Assembly (NCBI GenBank): GCA_023457235.1
Contig: JAEWMK010000360.1
Coordinates: 1-6,979, forward strand
Origin: Bacillota bacterium
Lineage (GTDB): Bacteria; Bacillota; Bacilli; Bacillales; Bacillaceae_J
DNA: 6,979 nt
Reading direction: 5' to 3'
This document shows, one piece after another, positions 1-5,227 of the stretch. A program made the position numbers and the translations under genes. A model generated the notes under the pieces. That model saw only the letters and a program-made list of their open reading frames with translations. It did no database searches and was not told the DNA's origin. The number at the start of each line of letters is the position of its first letter. The first letter of the stretch is position 1.

Positions 1-201
1 GGAGCTGTAAAAACGGAGTTTACTAAATTTGGAGACATTCTTGATAAAACGAAGAAAAAGCTTCAAGAGGCAAGCAATACAATCGACAGTGCAGCTACAA
101 GAAGCAGGGTAATTGAAAGAAAGCTAAAAAATGTCCAAGAACTTCCGCAACCAGAAACGTTTGAATTGTTAGGGGAATCTGAGTTGGTTGGGATGGAGTA
201 A
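1..201 (+). CDS. rmuC: DNA recombination protein RmuC, C-terminal end (partial)
   Basis: Reading frame 1 is open from the window edge to a TAA at 199-201, giving the last 66 residues of a protein whose start lies outside the window. The tail contains a block reading F-x-K-F-G-D-I-L-D-K, a coiled-coil-like stretch rich in Lys/Gln/Ala, and the motif RSRVIERKLKNVQELP, which I recognise as the conserved C-terminal end of RmuC proteins. RmuC is known as a coiled-coil protein with a nuclease-like domain that limits recombination at inverted repeats. The visible part covers only the tail, so catalytic residues cannot be checked. The gene converges on the cupin gene and appears unrelated to the catabolic genes to its right; a strong hairpin terminator follows 16 bases after the stop. 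Confidence 0.85.
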   Translation, partial: GAVKTEFTKFGDILDKTKKKLQEASNTIDSAATRSRVIERKLKNVQELPQPETFELLGESELVGME

Positions 202-217
202 TATTTTGGGTAAATGA

Positions 218-261
218 AAAAGAGCCTACTTGGTAAAATTAAATACCAAGTAAGCTCTTTT
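218..261. terminator. Bidirectional intrinsic terminator between rmuC and the cupin gene
   Basis: Bases 218-235 pair with 244-261 to form an 18-position stem with a single C226/A253 mismatch and an 8-base loop (236-243). The base of the stem is A-rich on the left and T-rich on the right (AAAAGAGC / GCTCTTTT), so the hairpin ends in a U-rich stretch when read from either strand. It lies between the stops of two convergent genes (201 and 284), the usual place for a shared terminator. Confidence 0.9.
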
Positions 262-283
262 CTATTATTGATGAATTTAATAA

Positions 284-796
284 TTACAAATACAATTCTT
301 TATTGATCGGAATATTATGTTCTCTACAGTATCTTTCATAATGGTCAATAAACCAGAAGGCATCGACAATTTCAATAATTCGATCATTTTCATCTAGGAA
401 TTCCAGCGAACCATTGAGGTGAAATACGGTTTCCATGCCCTCATCAGAACATAATGTATGTTCGCGGCCAGGTGCTTCACGGATAAAATCGCCTGGTTTT
501 GCTACCCAATCATATTCAGCATAGTACCAGCTTCCTTTTAAACAGTACCCAGTTACAATTCCTCTGTGGCGATGTTTGGAAACTTGTGCTCCTTTTTCGA
601 GTTTCAAAATATTCACCGCGTTATTATTTGTAATATCAAAGGAAAGATGACGAATCATAACACCTGGAAGAAAAGGAATCCAAGGAGAAGTCGCCTCTGA
701 TCGATTGATATAACCCTCTTCTTTCGCATATTTGTCTCTTGTAGCATCCACCCTTTTTTCTACTTCTACATATTTTTCAATATTTTCTGTTGTCAT
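284..796 (-). CDS. Cupin protein of the 2,4'-dihydroxyacetophenone dioxygenase (DAD) family
   Basis: A 170-residue single-domain cupin. The frame extends 7 codons upstream (to 817), but I place the start at the ATG at 794-796 because GGAGGG lies 6 bases before it, while the upstream ATG has no such site. Numbered from this start, the first cupin motif has His75-x-His77 and the second has P-G-R-E-His113, with Glu94 in the intervening GSWYYAEYDW strand. From memory, the founding DAD of an Alcaligenes species is 177 aa and binds iron through His76, His78, His114 and Glu96, a close match in order and spacing. DAD cleaves 2,4'-dihydroxyacetophenone with O2 to 4-hydroxybenzoate and formate. Family membership is well supported; the substrate is not, because many members of this cupin group are uncharacterised. 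No signal peptide is visible, so it is probably cytosolic. It is divergent from the aromatic-sensing regulator at 1006, which suggests shared control. Confidence 0.8.
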   Translation of the reverse strand: MTTENIEKYVEVEKRVDATRDKYAKEEGYINRSEATSPWIPFLPGVMIRHLSFDITNNNAVNILKLEKGAQVSKHRHRGIVTGYCLKGSWYYAEYDWVAKPGDFIREAPGREHTLCSDEGMETVFHLNGSLEFLDENDRIIEIVDAFWFIDHYERYCREHNIPINKELYL

Positions 797-802
797 TAAA
801 AG

Positions 803-808
803 CCCTCC
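803..808 (-). promoter_or_regulatory. Ribosome binding site that decides the cupin start
   Basis: On the minus strand this reads GGAGGG, followed by a 6-base spacer (CTTTTA) and the ATG at 796-794. The alternative in-frame ATG at 815-817 lies upstream of this site and would place the SD inside the coding sequence, so the shorter 170-aa product is favoured. Confidence 0.85.
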
Positions 809-852
809 ATTTTTCATAAAAGTAATAATTTAATAGCCTTCCTAGGTTTTAT

Positions 853-909
853 GATAGTATAATAAATGGACAAAATAAATATCTAAATAGTCCAATTTAT
901 TAGAATATT
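853..909. promoter_or_regulatory. Long imperfect dyad, candidate operator in the divergent promoter region
   Basis: The left arm (853-871, GATAGTATAATAAATGGAC) and the right arm (890-909) form an inverted repeat. The reverse complement of the right arm is AATATTCTAATAAATTGGAC, which matches the left arm at about 16 of 20 aligned positions with one single-base gap. The inner parts TGGAC (867-871) and GTCCA (890-894) are perfect. It sits between the cupin and regulator genes. A possible -10 for the cupin direction (minus-strand TATACT, 856-861) falls inside the left arm. The right-arm sequence ATTTATTAGAATATT is nearly repeated in the dyad before the alcohol dehydrogenase gene (5103-5116, with one base fewer). 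The region is AT-rich, which lowers confidence. Confidence 0.45.
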
Positions 910-942
910 TTGACTAAATTTTATAGCCAAACTGGTTATAAA
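910..942 (+). promoter_or_regulatory. Possible promoter for the first regulator gene (weak)
   Basis: A -35-like TTGACT (910-915) and a -10-like TATAAA (937-942) lie upstream of the start at 1006. The spacer is 21 bases, clearly longer than the 17 preferred by the housekeeping sigma factor. Transcription would therefore need help from an activator, or the true promoter is elsewhere. The 25-bp pseudo-palindrome at 919-943 fills this spacer and the -10, so a bound protein would act directly on this promoter. Confidence 0.3.
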
Positions 943-943
943 A
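919..943. promoter_or_regulatory. 25-bp pseudo-palindrome, candidate operator
   Basis: The arms TTTTATAGCCA (919-929) and TGGTTATAAAA (933-943) are inverted copies, 11 positions each with one mismatch (G926/T936), around a 3-base AAC spacer. It lies 62 bases before the first regulator's start. Compact symmetry of this kind is typical of a dimeric HTH protein site. Which protein binds it, the neighbouring PucR-type regulator itself or another, cannot be told from the sequence. Confidence 0.5.
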
Positions 944-1005
944 CTACACCTTTCTTTGTGTAATTTATCTATAAAGTAAACTTCTACCTAGGGAGAGATA
1001 ATTAA

Positions 1006-2922
1006 GTGGAACAAAAAATTGATGTAAATGAGTATATTTCATTCCTTCCTGAAACCGGAAAGATTTTATTAAACAATCAACGGATCGTAATATTTGGAGC
1101 AGATTCACTAGGGACATTAAGACGTGATCTCATTTCAGTCCTAGGTTTAGATCGAGCGAAAGGATTTCTATTGCGATATGGTTGGAATTGTGGTTTAGAA
1201 AATGCTGATACAATGAAATCAGCTCTTCCCTATGAAACGGAATTGGATTGGGTTACCATTGGACCAAAAATCCATGACATGACCGGTCAGGTTAAGGTAA
1301 AACCGATTGAAATTAGCTATGACCCCATAACTGGAGACTATTATGCGGAAGGGTTATGGCACCATTCCTATGAGGCAGAGCAGCATATTAAGCATTTTGG
1401 TTATCATCATGAACCGGTTTGTTTTACATTAACAGGGCATGCGGGCGGATATGTAAGCAGGCACTTAGGAAAAAAAGTAATTTTTAAAGAAGTCGAATGT
1501 ATTGGGAAAGGTGACCAACATTGTCGTTGGATTGGTAGGTTGATTCAGGATTGGGGCGATGAAATTCAAAATGAGGCTCCTTTTTATGAAGAGGAAAATT
1601 TGGCTCTGAAGCTAGAAACAGCCTATAAAAGAATTGAAAATCAAAATGAAATGTTTAAAAGGGTTTTAAGAATAAATGAGCAACTTTCTAGGGTATTGCT
1701 CAAAAATAAATCCCTACTTTCCATTATTACTGTCCTTGGACGGCAACTAAAAACAGCTGTCATTATTGAAGATAAAGATTTTAACCTTTTAGAATCATTT
1801 GGTCCATATAAACATCATCGATTTAAACAATTTATCGAAAATCAAATAGACATACAGGAAACAGAAATCAAAACCTTAATGGAAAAGGCGCGGACTGTCC
1901 AATTATCAATACCAAGCCATTATGGCTGGTCTCACCAAAGACTCATTTCTCCAATCATTGCCAATAATCAAACATTGGGCTATATTTCTTTAATTGGCGA
2001 AAAGAGTGATTTTGATGAATTTGAATTTATTGCCCTTGAGCACACTTCCACCATTTGTGCCATTCAACTGTTAAATGAAAAAACAACACTAGAAACAGAA
2101 CAAAGGATTAAAGGCGAATTACTGGATGAACTCATAACTGGAAACCTTAACATAGAAGATATGTCCCAACGGATGAGGCTCATTGGCCATGATCTTAACC
2201 AGCCCCACTTCTTATTGTTATTTGATTTAAGATTTCGCCAAAATGTAGGACAAGGTAACCATGAAACACTTTTAACGGAATTAAAAAAAGAAATGGCGGA
2301 AACCATATATACCAAAATAAAGGAGCTTGGTCAAACCTGCTTGCTAACTAGCAAATTAGATCAAATCATCACATTAGTTTCCTGTAAAACAGTTGAAAAT
2401 CTTCACATGAAAATCAAGGATTTTGGTTTAATACTGGTAAAAGCCTTGAGTGATAAGTTTGCTAAAATGAACATTATTTTGGGAATCAGCTCAAAATGCA
2501 ATAATATTAAGGGATATAAAAGAAGTTACGAGGATGCAAAAAAAGCAGTAGAATTGTCTAATTTAAGAAAAGACAATATGACGGTTATCACGTTTGAGGA
2601 ATTAAGCCTTATAGCAAGAATTTGTAACGACGAGAATCTTGAAGAGCTGCAAACATTCGCATTAGATTTACTCGGTGATATCGTAACCTATGATCAAAAA
2701 AGAAACTCTGAATTATTAAAAACGCTCTATTATTTTTTTGAAAACCAAGGCAATGTCTTAAAAACGGCCAGGACCATGCTGCTTTCTGCAGGCTCTATTA
2801 AGTATCGGATAAAAAAATTCGAAGAAATCAGCAACTTAGATCTTGCAAGTTCAAAGGATTTCTTTGATGCCCAAATGGCATTGCAAATTTTGTTATTCCT
2901 AGGGATTATTAACCTAAATTAA
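1006..2922 (+). CDS. Aromatic-sensing transcriptional regulator: XylR_N + V4R + PucR/CdaR-type output
   Basis: A 638-residue cytosolic regulator starting at GTG, with a GGGAGAG site (991-997) upstream. Domains by eye: XylR_N sensor about 10-110 (GTLRRDLI, GFLLRYGW); V4R about 115-182 (LTGHAGGYVSRHLGK); a coiled coil about 195-232; a GAF-like region about 235-355; a CdaR GGDEF-like domain about 395-532 (SYEDAKKAVEL); and a PucR-type HTH about 567-630 (GNVLKTART, SIKYRIKKFEEI). Cys139, Glu162, Cys165 and Cys173 match the spacing of the zinc site of the phenol sensor MopR (recalled as Cys155, Glu178, Cys181, Cys189). His90 and Trp118 match its phenol-contacting His106 and Trp134, all with a constant offset of 16. 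Unlike XylR, DmpR and MopR, it has no AAA+ domain, so it should not act through sigma-54. It probably senses a phenol or small aromatic and controls the divergent cupin gene, itself, or the ADH/ALDH operon. The exact effector and the activator or repressor mode are unknown. Confidence 0.88.
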   Translation: MEQKIDVNEYISFLPETGKILLNNQRIVIFGADSLGTLRRDLISVLGLDRAKGFLLRYGWNCGLENADTMKSALPYETELDWVTIGPKIHDMTGQVKVKPIEISYDPITGDYYAEGLWHHSYEAEQHIKHFGYHHEPVCFTLTGHAGGYVSRHLGKKVIFKEVECIGKGDQHCRWIGRLIQDWGDEIQNEAPFYEEENLALKLETAYKRIENQNEMFKRVLRINEQLSRVLLKNKSLLSIITVLGRQLKTAVIIEDKDFNLLESFGPYKHHRFKQFIENQIDIQETEIKTLMEKARTVQLSIPSHYGWSHQRLISPIIANNQTLGYISLIGEKSDFDEFEFIALEHTSTICAIQLLNEKTTLETEQRIKGELLDELITGNLNIEDMSQRMRLIGHDLNQPHFLLLFDLRFRQNVGQGNHETLLTELKKEMAETIYTKIKELGQTCLLTSKLDQIITLVSCKTVENLHMKIKDFGLILVKALSDKFAKMNIILGISSKCNNIKGYKRSYEDAKKAVELSNLRKDNMTVITFEELSLIARICNDENLEELQTFALDLLGDIVTYDQKRNSELLKTLYYFFENQGNVLKTARTMLLSAGSIKYRIKKFEEISNLDLASSKDFFDAQMALQILLFLGIINLN

Positions 2923-3013
2923 CAATATAAAGTGTAGGAATATTTTAAATTTTATGGTAAATTATAGAAGCACTACTGGGAATTTGAGGAAAAAGAAAGA
3001 TATGGCTTTGGTG

Positions 3014-3020
3014 AGGAGGG
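3014..3020 (+). promoter_or_regulatory. Ribosome binding site supporting a TTG start for the second regulator
   Basis: AGGAGGG lies 7 bases before TTG at 3028-3030, an almost ideal arrangement. The start also aligns with the paralogue: residues around GRILLEGKRYILF fall within about two positions of GKILLNNQRIVIF in the first regulator. No nearby ATG would fit better. Confidence 0.8.
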
Positions 3021-3027
3021 CGTTTCA

Positions 3028-3903
3028 TTGTATAGTCAAAAGCTGGAGCAATTTAATTATTCAATATTAGAGTCACAACCTGGAAGGATATTATTGGAGG
3101 GAAAGCGATATATACTTTTTAACGCTGAAGCACATGGAACCTTACGTCGAGATCTTATCGAAAATTTAGGAATGGAGAGGTCAAAGGGCTTTTTACTTCG
3201 TTACGGCTGGGCATGTGGAGTACATGATGCAAAAGATCAAAAAAGTAAATTCTCGGATATATCGGATCATGAATTAATCAAAAAAGGTGCACAACTACAT
3301 AAATTTCAGGGAGCTGTCGATGTTCATATAGTAAAGTTTAATATGAACATGGAAAAGGGAGAATACTATCTTGAATCTTTTTGGGGAGATTCCTACGAGG
3401 TTGAACAGCATGAGAAGTATTTTGGAAAATCAAATGAACCTATTTGTTGGACTCTTTTGGGATATGCAGGTGGATATGCAACCGCTCTTTTAGGGAAGGA
3501 AATCTACTATAAAGAGGTTTCTTGTAGAGCTAGAGGAGATGATCGATGTTTTTCTATAGGTAAAACGTCAGAAGAGTGGGGAGATGAAATTAACTCAGAG
3601 CTCCATTACTATAATGAAACAAAAATTGCAGAAGAGTTGGATGTAGCCTATAAAAGGATACAGAAGCAAAATGAATTATTAAGCAAAACAATTAGCATAC
3701 ATGAGCAGCTAAACCAAATGATTTTGTCAGGGAAAGGTTTAGATTTTATTATTGAGAAAGTTGGAAGTTTACTGAATTACCCTATTATCGTTGAGAATGT
3801 CAATTTACGACCACTTGGATGGTGGCTTCCTCATCAATCAAAAAGTACAATTCAGGATTTTACATTAAGTACCTTTATAAATGATAATCCAGAATTAAAA
3901 TAA
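3028..3903 (+). CDS. Truncated sensor-only product of the second regulator (XylR_N + V4R + coiled coil)
   Basis: If the TAA at 3901 is real, translation gives a 291-residue protein with the complete sensor and no DNA-binding domain. Features: XylR_N about 11-111, V4R about 116-183, coiled coil about 196-233, then a short start of the GAF-like region. The zinc ligands are intact at Cys140, Glu163, Cys166 and Cys174, and the phenol-contact equivalents are His91 and Trp119. Over the block GRILLEGKRYILF to WACGVHDA it is roughly 60% identical to the first regulator by eye. The sensor module of this family dimerises in MopR and PoxR, so the product could pair with the intact regulator and modulate it. 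That is inference; it may equally be an unstable remnant. Confidence 0.6.
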   Translation: MYSQKLEQFNYSILESQPGRILLEGKRYILFNAEAHGTLRRDLIENLGMERSKGFLLRYGWACGVHDAKDQKSKFSDISDHELIKKGAQLHKFQGAVDVHIVKFNMNMEKGEYYLESFWGDSYEVEQHEKYFGKSNEPICWTLLGYAGGYATALLGKEIYYKEVSCRARGDDRCFSIGKTSEEWGDEINSELHYYNETKIAEELDVAYKRIQKQNELLSKTISIHEQLNQMILSGKGLDFIIEKVGSLLNYPIIVENVNLRPLGWWLPHQSKSTIQDFTLSTFINDNPELK

Positions 3904-4056
3904 ATATTAAATCGTAAAGAAAAAGAGAAAAGGCCGCTAGATTGGGGCAGAACCGAAAATATTAGCCACACTATTATACCAATCTTAATTGGAGATGAGT
4001 TAGAGGGCTATCTTTCCGTCGTTCATTTAAATAATTCTGAGTCTGAATTTGTTCGA

Positions 4057-4932
4057 ATGGTTGCTGGAAGGACTGCCGGTGTCATTGCACTTGATTTTTC
4101 AAGGGAAAAAATAAAACTAGAGACAGAAAATAGATTAAAAGGTGAGTTTTTAGATGAACTGCTTGATCCTTCAAAGCCAATTGAGGCAATAAAAAAACGG
4201 GCTTTATTTATGGGTTATGATTTTAATAAAAAGCATCAGATAATGATTTGGGACATAGACCCTAAAGTCAAGGAGCAACTTCAACAAGATAAGTTTATAG
4301 GAATACGAAAAAAAATATTTAATGTAATATATTCTGCACTTTTTTCGATCAGCAAGAATTCGCTAGTTATCGAAAGGAAACAAGGAATACTGTCCATTAT
4401 TTTTCCTAATGACAAATGGCAAACTACAAAAATAGTGGATGAGGTTAATAGTATCCTACGAAAAAACTTTGATAAAATAGCGGTGTCAATTTTTATTAGT
4501 AGGCTGTCATATTCAATTGAAGAGCTTAGGAATGTTTATTCAGAAACTAAAAATACATTACAACTGTTAACGAATAATGGTAAGATAGGTGAAACCTTCT
4601 ATGTAGAAGACTTGAAATCGTTTGATCTTTTATATGCAGGGTCTTCGAATAATCAATTGTTAACATTCTCAATAAATATGCTTGACGACATCATGAATTA
4701 TGACAAGGAAAATGACTCAGAATTGGCGTGGACTCTCTATGTTTTTTTATCCAATGATTGTCAGTTACAAACCACAGCCCAATTATTGAACCTTTCTGTA
4801 AGTGGATTAAAATACAGAATTCAAAGAATTAAAGATGTAGGGCAGTTCAATTGGGATAGTACGGAAGAGAGATTTAATTTGTTGCTGTCTCTTAAAGTTT
4901 TAAGAACAAATGGCTTGATAAAGTCTTCATGA
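4057..4932 (+). pseudogene. C-terminal part of the second regulator, stranded after the stop
   Basis: This is the longest ATG-initiated piece downstream of the stop, 291 codons. It begins inside the GAF-like region and carries the GGDEF-like domain (about residues 58-187 of the piece; SYSIEELRNVYSETKNTLQL) and the PucR-type HTH (about 222-284; QTTAQLLNLSVSGLKYRIQRI). The ATG at 4057 and the next in-frame ATG at 4210 have no Shine-Dalgarno sequence, so independent translation is unlikely. It would be produced only by readthrough or if the stop is an error. The coding sequence is otherwise uninterrupted to its TGA. Confidence 0.6.
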
Positions 4933-4944
4933 AGGAAATTTAGT

Positions 4945-4970
4945 AAACCACTATTTCAAGTGGTTTTTTT
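4945..4970 (+). terminator. Intrinsic terminator after the regulator block
   Basis: AAACCACT (4945-4952) pairs perfectly with AGTGGTTT (4959-4966) around a 6-base loop, and the T-run continues to 4970. It begins 12 bases after the stop of the second regulator. It should separate the regulators' transcript from the ADH/ALDH operon. Confidence 0.85.
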
Positions 4971-5026
4971 GTGCATATTTTTGGGACTGTCTGTAAGAGA
5001 CTGAACTTTTGGAAAAATACCACCCG

Positions 5027-5041
5027 TTGAAGACGGTTACA
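5027..5041 (+). promoter_or_regulatory. Candidate catabolite responsive element (cre, CcpA site)
   Basis: TTGAAGACGGTTACA fits the loose Bacillus cre consensus WTGNAANCGNWNNCW at all fixed positions except one (G at 5032 where A is expected). Its last six bases are also the -35 hexamer of the promoter for the alcohol dehydrogenase operon, a position where bound CcpA would block polymerase. Carbon catabolite repression would suit an alcohol-oxidation operon. The match was found by eye. Confidence 0.45.
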
Positions 5042-5064
5042 TAAAATTAGGGAGTTGTTATAAT
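5036..5064 (+). promoter_or_regulatory. Sigma-A-type promoter for the ADH/ALDH operon
   Basis: GTTACA (5036-5041, 4 of 6 to TTGACA), a 17-base spacer and a perfect TATAAT (5059-5064) preceded by TG at 5056-5057, which makes an extended -10. Transcription would start near 5071, leaving a leader of about 157 bases before the ATG at 5228. The cre-like site covers the -35, and the long dyad at 5077-5117 begins just after the predicted start. Confidence 0.7.
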
Positions 5065-5076
5065 TTCAAATATTAA

Positions 5077-5117
5077 GAACATTCTATAAATTAAAATTTG
5101 TTATTTATAGAATATTC
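5077..5117. promoter_or_regulatory. Near-perfect 15-bp inverted repeat upstream of the alcohol dehydrogenase gene
   Basis: GAACATTCTATAAAT (5077-5091) and ATTTATAGAATATTC (5103-5117) are inverted copies with one mismatch around an 11-base spacer; the inner 11 bases of each arm are perfect. If transcription starts near 5071, the dyad lies at about +7 to +47, a repressor-like position, and it could also fold as a leader hairpin. If a different, activator-dependent promoter lies downstream, it would instead be an upstream activator site. There is no T-run after it, so it is not an intrinsic terminator. Its right arm resembles the right arm of the dyad at 853-909. Confidence 0.6.
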
Positions 5118-5213
5118 ACAGATACATAAAGGGAGGGACAAGTTTCAAGCATTGTTAAATGGATATTGCCATTAGAATTTTTACAGGAAATCTTAAAAAC
5201 ATATCTAAATATT

Positions 5214-5220
5214 GGAGGAA
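5214..5220 (+). promoter_or_regulatory. Ribosome binding site that decides the alcohol dehydrogenase start
   Basis: GGAGGAA lies 7 bases before ATG 5228-5230. An in-frame ATG at 5159 would add 23 residues (MDIAIRIFTGN...) that are not typical of the family and has no properly spaced SD, so the shorter form is chosen. Confidence 0.9.
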
Positions 5221-5227
5221 GTTATAT

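Larger units (their letters stand above)
3028..4932 (+). pseudogene. Second XylR_N/V4R/PucR-type regulator, interrupted by an in-frame stop
   Basis: One continuous frame of 634 sense codons plus a terminal TGA, the same length as the 638-aa upstream regulator, but with TAA at codon 292 (3901-3903). The two open parts lie in the same phase (3028 to 4057 is 343 codons), and the 51 codons between the stop and the next ATG read sensibly as regulator sequence, for example TIIPILIGDELEGYLSVV beside the paralogue's LISPIIANNQTLGYISLI. So there is no frameshift, only one nonsense codon in a Lys-rich stretch (ELK-stop-ILNRKEK). A single base change from AAA, CAA or GAA would explain it. Domain order follows the first copy: XylR_N, V4R, coiled coil, GAF-like, GGDEF-like (about 400-530), HTH (about 565-627). 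The rest of the frame is undecayed, so the mutation is recent, a sequencing error, or tolerated because the sensor half is useful. Gene and paralogue are tandem, 105 bases apart, with no clear terminator between them. Confidence 0.8.

Noticed and set aside
797..1005. Sigma-54 (-24/-12) promoter, expected for XylR/DmpR-type control
   Set aside because: I see no TGGCAC-N5-TTGC-like sequence here or before the dehydrogenase gene, and the regulators lack the sigma-54-contacting AAA+ domain.
2064..2315. Minus-strand 83-codon open frame inside the first regulator
   Set aside because: It is a shadow of a well-supported coding frame on the other strand, with no recognisable domain.
2890..2925. Terminator between the two regulator genes
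   Set aside because: TTGTTA/TAACAA can pair only as a 6-bp outer stem around a poorly paired interior, and no T-run follows, so it does not look like a terminator.
3904..4056. Frameshift as the cause of the split second regulator
   Set aside because: The two open parts are exactly 343 codons apart in phase, and the codons between align with the paralogue, so the only lesion is the TAA.
4983..5006. Insertion-sequence end or remnant (GGGACTGTCTGTAAGAGACTG)
   Set aside because: The GGGACTGTC start recalls some Firmicute IS ends, but no partner inverted repeat, target duplication or transposase fragment is visible in the window.
5159..5227. N-terminal extension of the alcohol dehydrogenase from ATG 5159
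   Set aside because: There is no ribosome site at a usable distance, the 23 extra residues do not resemble the family, and ATG 5228 has GGAGGAA 7 bases upstream and gives the normal 384-aa length.
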